Shown here: piece after piece, positions 7,897 through 14,356 of the stretch
Numbering within the stretch: the stretch's first letter is position 1
How the letters are laid out: each line of letters begins with the position of its first letter
Assembly (NCBI GenBank): GCA_900756725.1
Contig: CAAELJ010000132.1
Location: 1 to 26,590 of the forward strand
Length of the DNA: 26,590 nucleotides
DNA from: an uncultured Collinsella sp.
GTDB lineage: Bacteria > Actinomycetota > Coriobacteriia > Coriobacteriales > Coriobacteriaceae
Direction: 5' to 3'
Translations under genes and position numbers: made by a program
Notes under the pieces: model-generated
Seen by the model: only the letters and a program-made list of their open reading frames with translations
Told to the model about the DNA's origin: nothing
The model's database searches: none

Positions 7897-7934
7897 GAGC
7901 CGGGTCCGGTGCCTCATGCACGCGGATCCGGCTC
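7897..7934 (-). terminator. Intrinsic terminator of yebC
   Basis: GAGCCGGATCCG (minus strand, 7934-7923) pairs with CGGACCCGGCTC (7908-7897) with one mismatch over 12 positions, then TTTTAT follows. The hairpin begins about 70 nt after the yebC stop and separates that gene from the amaP operon. Confidence 0.75.
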
Positions 7935-8003
7935 ATCTATTCCACGAGGCTTGCATGCTCGCTTCATTATGCCCAGATATGCACGGCTCAATCCGTGCGG
8001 GCG

Positions 8004-8810
8004 CTACTCCTCCTCGAGGGCAGCGATGACCTCGTCGGTCATGTCCATGGTGCTGTAGACGTCCTGGACGTCGTCGAGCTCCTCAAGACGGTCGATGAGG
8101 CGCTGAACCTTCTTGGCGTCGGCACCGGAGACCTCGGTCGGAGTGGTCGGGACCATGGTGGTCTCGGAGCCCTTGACCTGGACGCCCTGCTCCTCGAGTG
8201 CCTTGGAGACAGCCATGACGTCGTTGGCAGCGGTCCAGACGATCCACTCCTCGCCGGCGTCCTCGTAGTCCTCACCACCGGCCTCGGCGATCGCCATCAT
8301 GAACTCATCCTCGTCACCGGCAGCACCGTTGGCGATCATGGTCTCCTTCTTGGCGTTCTCGTCCAGGATCTCCTTGGCAACGACGATCTGGCCCTTGCGC
8401 TCAAACTGGAAGGCGACGGAACCGGAGGTGCCCAGGTTGCCACCAGCGTGGGAGAAGGCGGAACGGACGTCGGCAGCGGTGCGGTTGCGGTTGTCGGTCA
8501 GGCAGTCGACGTAGACGGCGACACCGGCGGGACCGTAACCCTCGTACACGATGTTCTCATAGACGGCGGCGTCGGCACCCGAACCAAAGGCCTTATCGAT
8601 AGCAGACTTGATCTTGTCCTTAGGCATGGACTGAGCCTTAGCCTTGGCAACGGCAGCGGCGAGGCTGGCGTTGTTCTCGGGCAGCGGGTCGCCGCCGAGA
8701 CGGGCAGCAACGGTGATGTTGCGGCTGAGCTTGGAGAAGAGGGCGGAACGCTTGGCGTCCTGCGCGCCCTTACGATGCTTGGTTGTGGCCCACTTAGAGT
8801 GTCCGGACAT
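8004..8810 (-). CDS. YebC/PmpR family regulator
   Basis: A 268-residue member of the YebC/PmpR/TACO1 family, whose members act either as DNA-binding regulators or in helping ribosomes translate difficult sequences such as proline runs. The N-terminal signature MSGHSKWATTKHRKGAQDAKR is nearly canonical. NLGTSGSVAFQFERKG and the C-terminal LIDRLEELDDVQDVYSTMD are also conserved. The protein is about 20 residues longer than usual owing to acidic insertions near residues 160-190 (rich in Glu, Asp and Gly). Start ATG with AGGAGA 7 nt upstream. It is flanked by its own terminator and a 170-bp upstream gap, so it is probably monocistronic. Confidence 0.95.
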   Translation of the reverse strand: MSGHSKWATTKHRKGAQDAKRSALFSKLSRNITVAARLGGDPLPENNASLAAAVAKAKAQSMPKDKIKSAIDKAFGSGADAAVYENIVYEGYGPAGVAVYVDCLTDNRNRTAADVRSAFSHAGGNLGTSGSVAFQFERKGQIVVAKEILDENAKKETMIANGAAGDEDEFMMAIAEAGGEDYEDAGEEWIVWTAANDVMAVSKALEEQGVQVKGSETTMVPTTPTEVSGADAKKVQRLIDRLEELDDVQDVYSTMDMTDEVIAALEEE

Positions 8811-8981
8811 ACGTGTCTCCTATCGGTTTCGACCTAAAGCCCAGCGCGAATGCTCGGGCAATATAAACAAACGTCGTTATGATATACCTACCGGCCTGCA
8901 AGATAAACCCCAAAATGAAGGCGTCGTGATGATGCAGCCCCTTAGCACAAAGCAACCTGACCCCAATGCGCCAATCTTTGG

Positions 8982-11165
8982 TTAGGTCCACAGGCGGTCG
9001 CTGCGGGTGATCGTGGCGCCGATGGCGAAAGGCATGCATGCAATGACCGGGTACAGGTAGCGCATGTAGGTCGACCCGTTACATGGACCAATCAGGCACA
9101 CAGCGAGCACACCCAGCAGCGGTATCCAGATGGCCAGCGCGCGCCACGAATGGCGGCGCAACAGGTAGACCATCACGACGATCATGATCCACACGTAGGT
9201 GGCCGAGCTCATGGTGAGCGAGATAAACGGAATGCGCTGCACCGCCACGCGGTACAGGTTAATCAGGTGGTCGCACCAGCGCACGGCTTTGCTATCGACC
9301 GGATGGAAGTCAAAGTACTTGAGGTTATCGGGCTTCGCCATGATCTCGGCACTGCGCGCCGTGCTGTAGACCCACGCATCGCGAGCGCTCGGATAGAAGT
9401 ACCCATAGTAGTTATTGACGAGCGCCGAGATATAGCACTCGGGGTCCTTTTTGAACATCTGGGCCCACACCTCAAAATAGGCCTTGATGTCCTCCTGCGA
9501 GGCGTACTCATTGAAGCAGTTTTTGACGGCATCCGACTTGTCGGGGTTGTAGCGACGGCCCAGGTTCTCGTACTTAAGCACGCGATCGATCACAGCGCGC
9601 TCCTCATCGGTCACCAAGCCGTCGCAGGGAGCTTCCTCAATCGTGCCATCGTCTTTGACCTTGGGGTTAACGCCCGAATTAAGGCCGTCGTGCTTTTGGA
9701 CGAAGCGCGCCGTCTGCTGAAACGGAATCGAGAGGATCTCGCGCTTGGAGCCCGGCGTGATATCGTGCGCCGGCATAAAGACCTTGGTGAAATACATGTT
9801 GGAGACAAGGCAGAGCGCAAGCACTGCGAGCACGCCGACCCAGCGGAAGCGTGGCGTGGCGTACGAGGGTGCGCCCCCAGACTGCTTGGCAACGCGACGG
9901 GCCGCATGCGAGTCCCAGGCACAAAACGCCGCCGCAATCACGCAGGCCGCCAACGGAAAGACCAGGCCGCCATTGCGCAAAAACGTGGAACCCATGGCAC
10001 CCAGCACGAGCAACAGCCAGTCGTGGCGCGCAAAGAGCACAGGCGCTTGTTCGCCCGCGCGCTTGGCATTGGCATCGCGACGGGGCAGGCCACATGCCAC
10101 GAGCTTGACGGTCTGAACGAGCAGCACCAAAAACGCATCGGCAAACAGTACGTCTTTGGTCAGCAGCGCCGCGTAGTTGGAGAACATCGGCATAAACGCA
10201 AAGAACAGCAAGATGACGCCACGGACCGGCAGGCTCACGCCCAGCTTGCGCAGCGAAGATATGGAATAGGCCATGCAGGCGGCCGTGATGACAAATTGGG
10301 CACAGGTGTAGATGGCAAGGCCCGCATTGGCGCTGCTGAATAGCGAAAGCCCCAGTTGCACACATGAGCCGATGATGGCCGTGTGCACCACCGGATGATG
10401 GCCGTTGAGCAGCACGTTAGGGTTAAGCAGACGCAGGTAATCGCTCGTGCCGTTGGGGTAGTTGAACCATTGGCGGATCTGCGCGCCCGTATCTCCCATA
10501 AAGAGGCCGGGCAGCGAGGCGATAAGCGTGGGCGCCCAGACAATCATGAGCACAAGAAACGGCCCGACAAAGGGATGGACCGAGAGCACGGCGTGGGCAA
10601 CACGCCACACGCGGCCAAAGTGGGTCTCCGAAAACGGAATGCGGCGGGAGCTCAACCAATCCAAAAACTCAAAAGCCAGATAGAAGGCCACAATCGCCAG
10701 AAGCATCCAGCCCGCGCCGCCAATCCAGGCGCAGATAACGCGTGCTTTATCGCCCAGCACAATCTCGGCCGAATCGGTAAGGTCGTAGCTACGGCCGAAC
10801 ACCATGCAGACGGCAAAGAACAGCGATGGCAGCACGACCGACGGGCGCCAAGCGTCACCGCGACCAAAGAACACATAGCGAAACGGCAGCGTGAGCAAAC
10901 AGGCAAGCGCGAGCAGCATCACTGCGTCGGTATGGCCGGCAAACGAGAGAAGCACCTCGTAGCACACATAGAGCGTGCCCGCCGCCTTGGGGTCAATCGC
11001 CAGGACCGCGTTGCTCGACACCGGGGCGGGATCGATGGAAAACGCCGTGGTCGCCAGCAGGGCGAGCAAAAATGCGATGAGCGTCTGTTTGGCGGGATAG
11101 CGCTTAAACCAAACGATGCGGGCGGCGTCGCGCGCAGCCGTTGCGGAGAGGTCGGAATCCTTCAT
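8982..11165 (-). CDS. Large polytopic membrane protein (DUF6020-like)
   Basis: A 727-residue membrane protein with about 13 hydrophobic segments and one large hydrophilic loop of roughly 140 residues (about 480-620, between SNMYFTKVFMP and VQRIPFISLTMS). GDTGAQIRQWFNYP, an Asp-containing loop after an early helix, and the HHPVVHT motif resemble DUF6020 proteins and, more distantly, GT-C glycosyltransferases that use lipid-linked sugars. A role in cell-surface glycan assembly is inference only. Start ATG at 11165 with AAAGG about 11 nt upstream. One 42-bp REP-like hairpin lies about 20 nt upstream of the start codon, inside the likely leader. No obvious terminator follows. Confidence 0.8.
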   Translation of the reverse strand: MKDSDLSATAARDAARIVWFKRYPAKQTLIAFLLALLATTAFSIDPAPVSSNAVLAIDPKAAGTLYVCYEVLLSFAGHTDAVMLLALACLLTLPFRYVFFGRGDAWRPSVVLPSLFFAVCMVFGRSYDLTDSAEIVLGDKARVICAWIGGAGWMLLAIVAFYLAFEFLDWLSSRRIPFSETHFGRVWRVAHAVLSVHPFVGPFLVLMIVWAPTLIASLPGLFMGDTGAQIRQWFNYPNGTSDYLRLLNPNVLLNGHHPVVHTAIIGSCVQLGLSLFSSANAGLAIYTCAQFVITAACMAYSISSLRKLGVSLPVRGVILLFFAFMPMFSNYAALLTKDVLFADAFLVLLVQTVKLVACGLPRRDANAKRAGEQAPVLFARHDWLLLVLGAMGSTFLRNGGLVFPLAACVIAAAFCAWDSHAARRVAKQSGGAPSYATPRFRWVGVLAVLALCLVSNMYFTKVFMPAHDITPGSKREILSIPFQQTARFVQKHDGLNSGVNPKVKDDGTIEEAPCDGLVTDEERAVIDRVLKYENLGRRYNPDKSDAVKNCFNEYASQEDIKAYFEVWAQMFKKDPECYISALVNNYYGYFYPSARDAWVYSTARSAEIMAKPDNLKYFDFHPVDSKAVRWCDHLINLYRVAVQRIPFISLTMSSATYVWIMIVVMVYLLRRHSWRALAIWIPLLGVLAVCLIGPCNGSTYMRYLYPVIACMPFAIGATITRSDRLWT

Positions 11166-11186
11166 AGTCCGAATAGCCTTTCTAGA

Positions 11187-11228
11187 AACCTGCCAAAAAG
11201 GGACAGGTTTATTTTGGCAGGTTTTATC
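11187..11228. repeat. REP-like hairpin, 42-bp copy 2 (inverted)
   Basis: This is the exact reverse complement of 6300-6341. The arms are AACCTGCCAAAA (11187-11198) and TTTTGGCAGGTT (11212-11223), with AGGGACAGG beside the left arm. It lies between the lgt stop and the ribosome site of the DUF6020-like gene, so it should be transcribed in that gene's leader. Confidence 0.85.
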
Positions 11229-11267
11229 TGGGGAAACGTTACGGTTCTGTCATCGTTGCCCGGCAAA

Positions 11268-11302
11268 ACCACCACAAAGGTGCCTGTCCCCTTTGTGGTG
11301 GT
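11268..11302. repeat. REP-like hairpin with a different stem
   Basis: A perfect 13-bp stem, ACCACCACAAAGG (11268-11280) and CCTTTGTGGTGGT (11290-11302), encloses TGCCTGTCC. Only 39 nt separate it from the 42-bp element before it. The stem is unrelated, yet the CCTGTCCC core is shared. It ends 9 nt before the last base of lgt and may also act as that gene's terminator, though no T-run is present. Confidence 0.8.
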
Positions 11303-11311
11303 ATGTGGTGG

Positions 11312-12133
11312 CTAGGCGTCGAGGTAGATGCGCTGGGGGCGATTGCGGTGTCGGGCGAAGATGATGAGCGCCAGGCCTGCGATTACGAGCGGCAGGCTCA
11401 GCAGCTGACCCATGGTGATGACGCCGCCCAGCAGATAGCCCAGCTGGGCATCGGGCACGCGCACAAACTCAATGAGGAAGCGGACGATGCCGTAACCCAT
11501 CACAAACACGCCCATAAACGTACCCTGGGGCAGCAGCGGTTTTTTGCGGCTGAACACCTGCAGAATGCAGAAGAGCACAATGCCCTCGAGAAATGCCTCG
11601 TAGAGCTGGGAGGGGTGACGTGGCATATCGCCCGCGGTACCGCCGAAGACCACGCCCCAGGGCAGATCGGTCGGCTTGCCCCACAGCTCGCCGTTGACAA
11701 AGTTGGCGCAGCGCCCCAGGCACAGGGCCAGTGGAGCACCGATGACCGCGAGGTCTGCCAAAGTCCACGCATCGAGCTTGTACATGCGGCACACGAGCAC
11801 GCCGCCGATGATGCCGCCCGCCAGGCCGCCATGAAAACTCATGCCGCCCTCGTTGGTAGCAAAGATCTCGAGCGGATGCGCCCAGTAGTAGCCGTCACCG
11901 TAAAAGATGACGTAGAACAGACGGGCGCCAATGATAAGGCCAAAGACCGCACCGACCACGACACTCGTCAGGTCGTCGGCCGTAATGTCGAAACCCCAAC
12001 GGCGCTGTGTGCGGTACATGACGACCGCCGTGAGCAGAGCTCCGACCACATAGGCCAAGCCGTACCAGTAGATGGTGATGGGCCCCGCCGAAATGGCGAC
12101 GGGATCAAGCATATGGTAGAGGTCGTTGAGCAT
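11312..12133 (-). CDS. lgt: Prolipoprotein diacylglyceryl transferase
   Basis: Lgt transfers diacylglycerol from phosphatidylglycerol to the lipobox cysteine of prolipoproteins in the cytoplasmic membrane. The 273-residue product has about seven membrane helices and the family signature near residues 140-160 (GRCANFVNGELWGKPTDLPW, with Arg141, Asn144 and Glu149). The essential HGGL histidine is His101, and Arg225 in EFVRVPDAQLG corresponds to the conserved C-terminal arginine. HPSQLYEA (173-180) is also typical. The signature has Cys-Ala where most members have x-Gly, a mild deviation. I start it at the ATG at 12133 because AGGGGG lies about 7 nt upstream; the frame extends another 20 codons without homology. 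The arylsulfotransferase lipoprotein in this window would be one of its substrates. Confidence 0.96.
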   Translation of the reverse strand: MLNDLYHMLDPVAISAGPITIYWYGLAYVVGALLTAVVMYRTQRRWGFDITADDLTSVVVGAVFGLIIGARLFYVIFYGDGYYWAHPLEIFATNEGGMSFHGGLAGGIIGGVLVCRMYKLDAWTLADLAVIGAPLALCLGRCANFVNGELWGKPTDLPWGVVFGGTAGDMPRHPSQLYEAFLEGIVLFCILQVFSRKKPLLPQGTFMGVFVMGYGIVRFLIEFVRVPDAQLGYLLGGVITMGQLLSLPLVIAGLALIIFARHRNRPQRIYLDA

Positions 12134-12157
12134 ATCGGTCCCCCTGCTCCCTACATA

Positions 12158-12198
12158 CAAATGCGGCCGCGGGCCTTTCGCTCGCAGCCGCACATTTG
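12158..12198 (-). terminator. Hairpin between the NifU-like gene and lgt
   Basis: CAAATGCGGC (12158-12167) pairs with GCCGCACATTTG (12187-12198) with a 2-nt bulge, and an inner GCG/CGC stem can extend it. It sits after the NifU-like gene and just ahead of the lgt ribosome site. No clear T-run follows on the minus strand, so it may attenuate, rather than stop, readthrough into lgt. Confidence 0.5.
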
Positions 12199-12242
12199 GG
12201 CGTGACGTCTATGCGGAGCACATCGCCCGCAGCTTTCGCATC

Positions 12243-12521
12243 TTAGAACGGCGCATACTCGTCGTACAGATCCTCGGCCTCGCCGGAGGCGTTGACCTGC
12301 TCGACACGCGTAACGCCGGGCACATGCTCCTTGAGGATGCGCTCAATGCCCATAGACAGGGTCAGCGAGCTCATGGGGCAGCCGGCGCAGGCGCCCTGCA
12401 GTTCCAGCTTGACGACGCCCTCGTCGTCGACACCCACATACTCCATATCGCCGCCGTCAGCCTGCAGGTTGGGGCGGATCTCCTCAAGAACCTTCTTAAG
12501 CAGCTCTTCGTTAACAGCCAC
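12243..12521 (-). CDS. NifU-like C-terminal-domain Fe-S scaffold protein
   Basis: A 92-residue stand-alone NifU C-terminal domain (Nfu type), which holds or delivers Fe-S clusters in the cytoplasm. The signature GACAGCPMSSLTL places the two cluster ligands at Cys45 and Cys48, and DGGDMEYVGVDDEGVVKLEL is the usual preceding segment. The start is GTG at 12521, supported by AAGGAG 5 nt upstream; there is no nearby ATG. No partner cysteine desulfurase lies in the window. It may serve Fe-S proteins such as the large activase encoded further along, but that is only a guess. Confidence 0.93.
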   Translation of the reverse strand: MAVNEELLKKVLEEIRPNLQADGGDMEYVGVDDEGVVKLELQGACAGCPMSSLTLSMGIERILKEHVPGVTRVEQVNASGEAEDLYDEYAPF

Positions 12522-12543
12522 AGGGGCTCCTTTCTCACAATAA

Positions 12544-12559
12544 CGCGGGCACGCCCGCG
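12544..12559. other. Short GC hairpin in the leader of the NifU-like gene
   Basis: CGCGGG (12544-12549) pairs with CCCGCG (12554-12559) around a 4-nt loop, about 22 nt upstream of the GTG start and just before its ribosome site. It is followed by TTATTG on the minus strand, so it may be a terminator for the upstream deaminase gene or a leader structure. Confidence 0.4.
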
Positions 12560-12632
12560 GACAGAGCTATGTTACTACAGCCGTGTACCCGCTCACGAGC
12601 CGTCCATGCGCGCGGACACGACTTTCACGAGC

Positions 12633-12660
12633 AGTCAATTTGGGACGGGCTTTTTGGCTG
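12633..12660. repeat. GGGACGG repeat, copy A
   Basis: AGTCAATTTGGGACGGG (12633-12649) followed by CTTTTTGGCTG. The same 17 bases, then a near-identical tail, occur in inverted orientation at 14203-14230. No strong stem closes in this copy, so it may be half of a larger hairpin or a decayed element. It lies 36 nt beyond the deaminase stop. Confidence 0.7.
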
Positions 12661-12695
12661 CTTTTGCCGACGCCCGGCGCTAGCGCACGCTGCCG

Positions 12696-13220
12696 CTACT
12701 GCTGAGTTTGTTCCCCGGTGCCAATGTGGACATCGACGATGACCTGGCGGTAGCTGATGCCGCAGGAGTCGAGAATGCGGCGACTGATGCGGCCGTCGTC
12801 GGTGTCGGCGTACTTGTTGTCTAGGTAGACAACCTCGCCCACGCCCACCTGCGCCAAAATCTTGGCGCAGTCGTGGCACGGGAACAGCGTGACGTAGACC
12901 GTGGAACCCTCAAGGTCTTTGAGCGAGCCGCGGTAGTTGAGCACGGCGTTGGCCTCGGCATGGACCACGTAGTTGTGCTTGTCCTGCAGAGGGTCATCGC
13001 TCGTGCCCCACGGGAAAAAGTCGTCGTTGAGTGCCGAGGGCGTACCGTTGTAGCCCACCGAAAGGATGCGGTGGTTGGTGCTGGCGATGCACGCGCCCAC
13101 CTGCGTGTTGGGATCCTTGCTGCGGCGCTGTGCGGCGATGGCCACGCTCATAAAGAACTCGTCCCAGCTAATAACGTCGCGGCGCTTGCCCGACGTGGTT
13201 TGATGAAGATCGTCCGACAT
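12696..13220 (-). CDS. dCMP deaminase-like zinc enzyme (ComEB type)
   Basis: A 174-residue cytidine/deoxycytidylate deaminase-family enzyme. The zinc site is HAEANAVLN (His88, catalytic Glu90) with PCHDCAK (Cys115, Cys118). The early motifs DPNTQVGACI and GYNGTPS are characteristic of dCMP deaminases, which make dUMP for thymidylate synthesis. Start ATG at 13220 is supported by GGAGG 8 nt upstream; 12 further in-frame codons upstream look non-coding. It follows coaX on the same strand with an 82-nt gap, so co-transcription is possible. Assignment to the family is secure; the exact nucleotide substrate is inferred. Confidence 0.93.
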   Translation of the reverse strand: MSDDLHQTTSGKRRDVISWDEFFMSVAIAAQRRSKDPNTQVGACIASTNHRILSVGYNGTPSALNDDFFPWGTSDDPLQDKHNYVVHAEANAVLNYRGSLKDLEGSTVYVTLFPCHDCAKILAQVGVGEVVYLDNKYADTDDGRISRRILDSCGISYRQVIVDVHIGTGEQTQQ

Positions 13221-13302
13221 GGCAGACACCTCCGTAATCGCAATAGTTTGACCCATTGTAGCAGGTGAAAGGTAGGGGCGCTTATCCCGCCAGCCCCTCG
13301 CC

Positions 13303-14154
13303 CTACGCGCGACGGGGCTTTTGATTGATGCGGTACAGCTCGGCGAGACCCCGTAGCGTCAGTGCGTCGTCTTCCGTCAGGCTGTGACCGACCAACGCCG
13401 CGAGCGCCTCGGCATCGTCGCCGGTGATGACGATGGGCACGCTGCCCTCCCCCGCCGCCTTGGTCGAGCGCATCTCGGCAAGCACCATGTCGAGCATGCC
13501 GTCGATGCGGGCCACCTCGCCCAAGACCACGCCCGAGCGCATGGCCTCGCGCGTGTTGCGACCGATCACATGCGTGGGTGCCGAGGGCTCGACCTGCGGC
13601 AGGCGCGCCGCAGCGGCCGAAAGCGAGCGGGCGCCAAGCGCCAGACCCGGCGCGATAACGCCGCCGACAAAGGTTCCATGCGCATCGATGACCTCGATAT
13701 TGGTCGTAGTGCCCAGATCGATCACGATGCACGGAGAGCCGTAGACGGCACGGGCCGCCACGGCGTCGGCGATGCGATCGGGACCGATCTCGGCCGGATC
13801 GTCGTAGTGCACGGGCATACCGGTCTTGAGGCCCGGCCCCACGGTGAGCACGCGCCCCGTGCAGGTGCGGGAAAGCGCCGCCTTCCACGGGCGCTCGAGC
13901 GCCGGCACTACGCAGCTCAGCACTGCGGCTGCGGGAACGAGCACGCCCGGCATGCCCGCATCGGCTGACAGAGCGCCCATGACCTGCGTGAGCCTCATGC
14001 GCGCCTCGTCGGCTGTGATGCTCGACGGCGTCGTGATCTCGCACGTCGCAAGCGGGCATTCCTGCGCCGCGGCCGAATCCTCGGCAAACAGACCAAAGCG
14101 AATGAATGTGTTGCCCACGTCGACCGTCAATATATATGCGCACCCATTAAGCAT
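13303..14154 (-). CDS. coaX: Type III pantothenate kinase
   Basis: CoaX phosphorylates pantothenate in the first step of coenzyme A synthesis; type III enzymes need a monovalent cation and resist feedback by CoA. The 283-residue protein shows the ASKHA-fold phosphate loop DVGNT (12-16), the GPDR motif (124-127) and DLGTTTN (146-152), then GGVIAPGL (164-171). Length is normal for the family. I start it at the ATG at 14154, with AAAGGAG 8 nt upstream, rather than the upstream end of the frame at 14223, which overlaps a repeat. It diverges from the OPT transporter gene. CoA supply links it loosely to the acyl-CoA enzymes later in the window. Confidence 0.96.
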   Translation of the reverse strand: MLNGCAYILTVDVGNTFIRFGLFAEDSAAAQECPLATCEITTPSSITADEARMRLTQVMGALSADAGMPGVLVPAAAVLSCVVPALERPWKAALSRTCTGRVLTVGPGLKTGMPVHYDDPAEIGPDRIADAVAARAVYGSPCIVIDLGTTTNIEVIDAHGTFVGGVIAPGLALGARSLSAAAARLPQVEPSAPTHVIGRNTREAMRSGVVLGEVARIDGMLDMVLAEMRSTKAAGEGSVPIVITGDDAEALAALVGHSLTEDDALTLRGLAELYRINQKPRRA

Positions 14155-14202
14155 CGTCGGCGCTCCTTTCGTCTGCCCAGCAGTATATCGCCTACCCAAA
14201 CC

Positions 14203-14231
14203 AGCTAAAAAGCCCCGTCCCAAATTGACTA
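14203..14231. repeat. GGGACGG repeat, copy B (inverted)
   Basis: This is the inverted counterpart of 12633-12660: CCCGTCCCAAATTGACT preceded by AAAAAGC. It lies in the coaX/OPT divergent region. The TTGACT at its end (14225-14230) is a near-consensus -35 box, but the TATACT at 14241 is only 10 nt further, too close to pair with it. Confidence 0.7.
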
Positions 14232-14293
14232 CCTTGCGGCTATACTGATGCGCGGTCGTACGTTAGCTCACGCGTCGACCCTTGGTAACCCGA

Positions 14294-14332
14294 CTTCCCG
14301 CGCCGTATCCGTAGCGGCGCTTGCGGGGGAAG
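14294..14332 (+). promoter_or_regulatory. Leader hairpin upstream of the OPT gene
   Basis: CTTCCC (14294-14299) pairs with GGGAAG (14327-14332), and an inner GCGCCG (14300-14305) pairs with CGGCGC (14315-14320). A 6-nt bulge on the right strand separates the two stems. The structure ends 12 nt before the OPT ribosome site (AAAGGAG, 14344-14350) and has no T-run. It could influence translation or be bound by a regulator. Confidence 0.5.
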
Positions 14333-14356
14333 CGGATATACGCAAAGGAGTTCTAT

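Noticed and set aside
8929..8985. 18-codon plus-strand frame with a GAAGGCG sequence upstream
   Set aside because: Tiny, no homology, and without a convincing promoter. It overlaps the 3' end of a convergent gene. Comparative data would be needed before calling it a gene.
14225..14246. TTGACT and TATACT as an OPT promoter
   Set aside because: The two boxes are only 10 nt apart, too close for sigma-70 recognition, and the TTGACT is part of a repeat.
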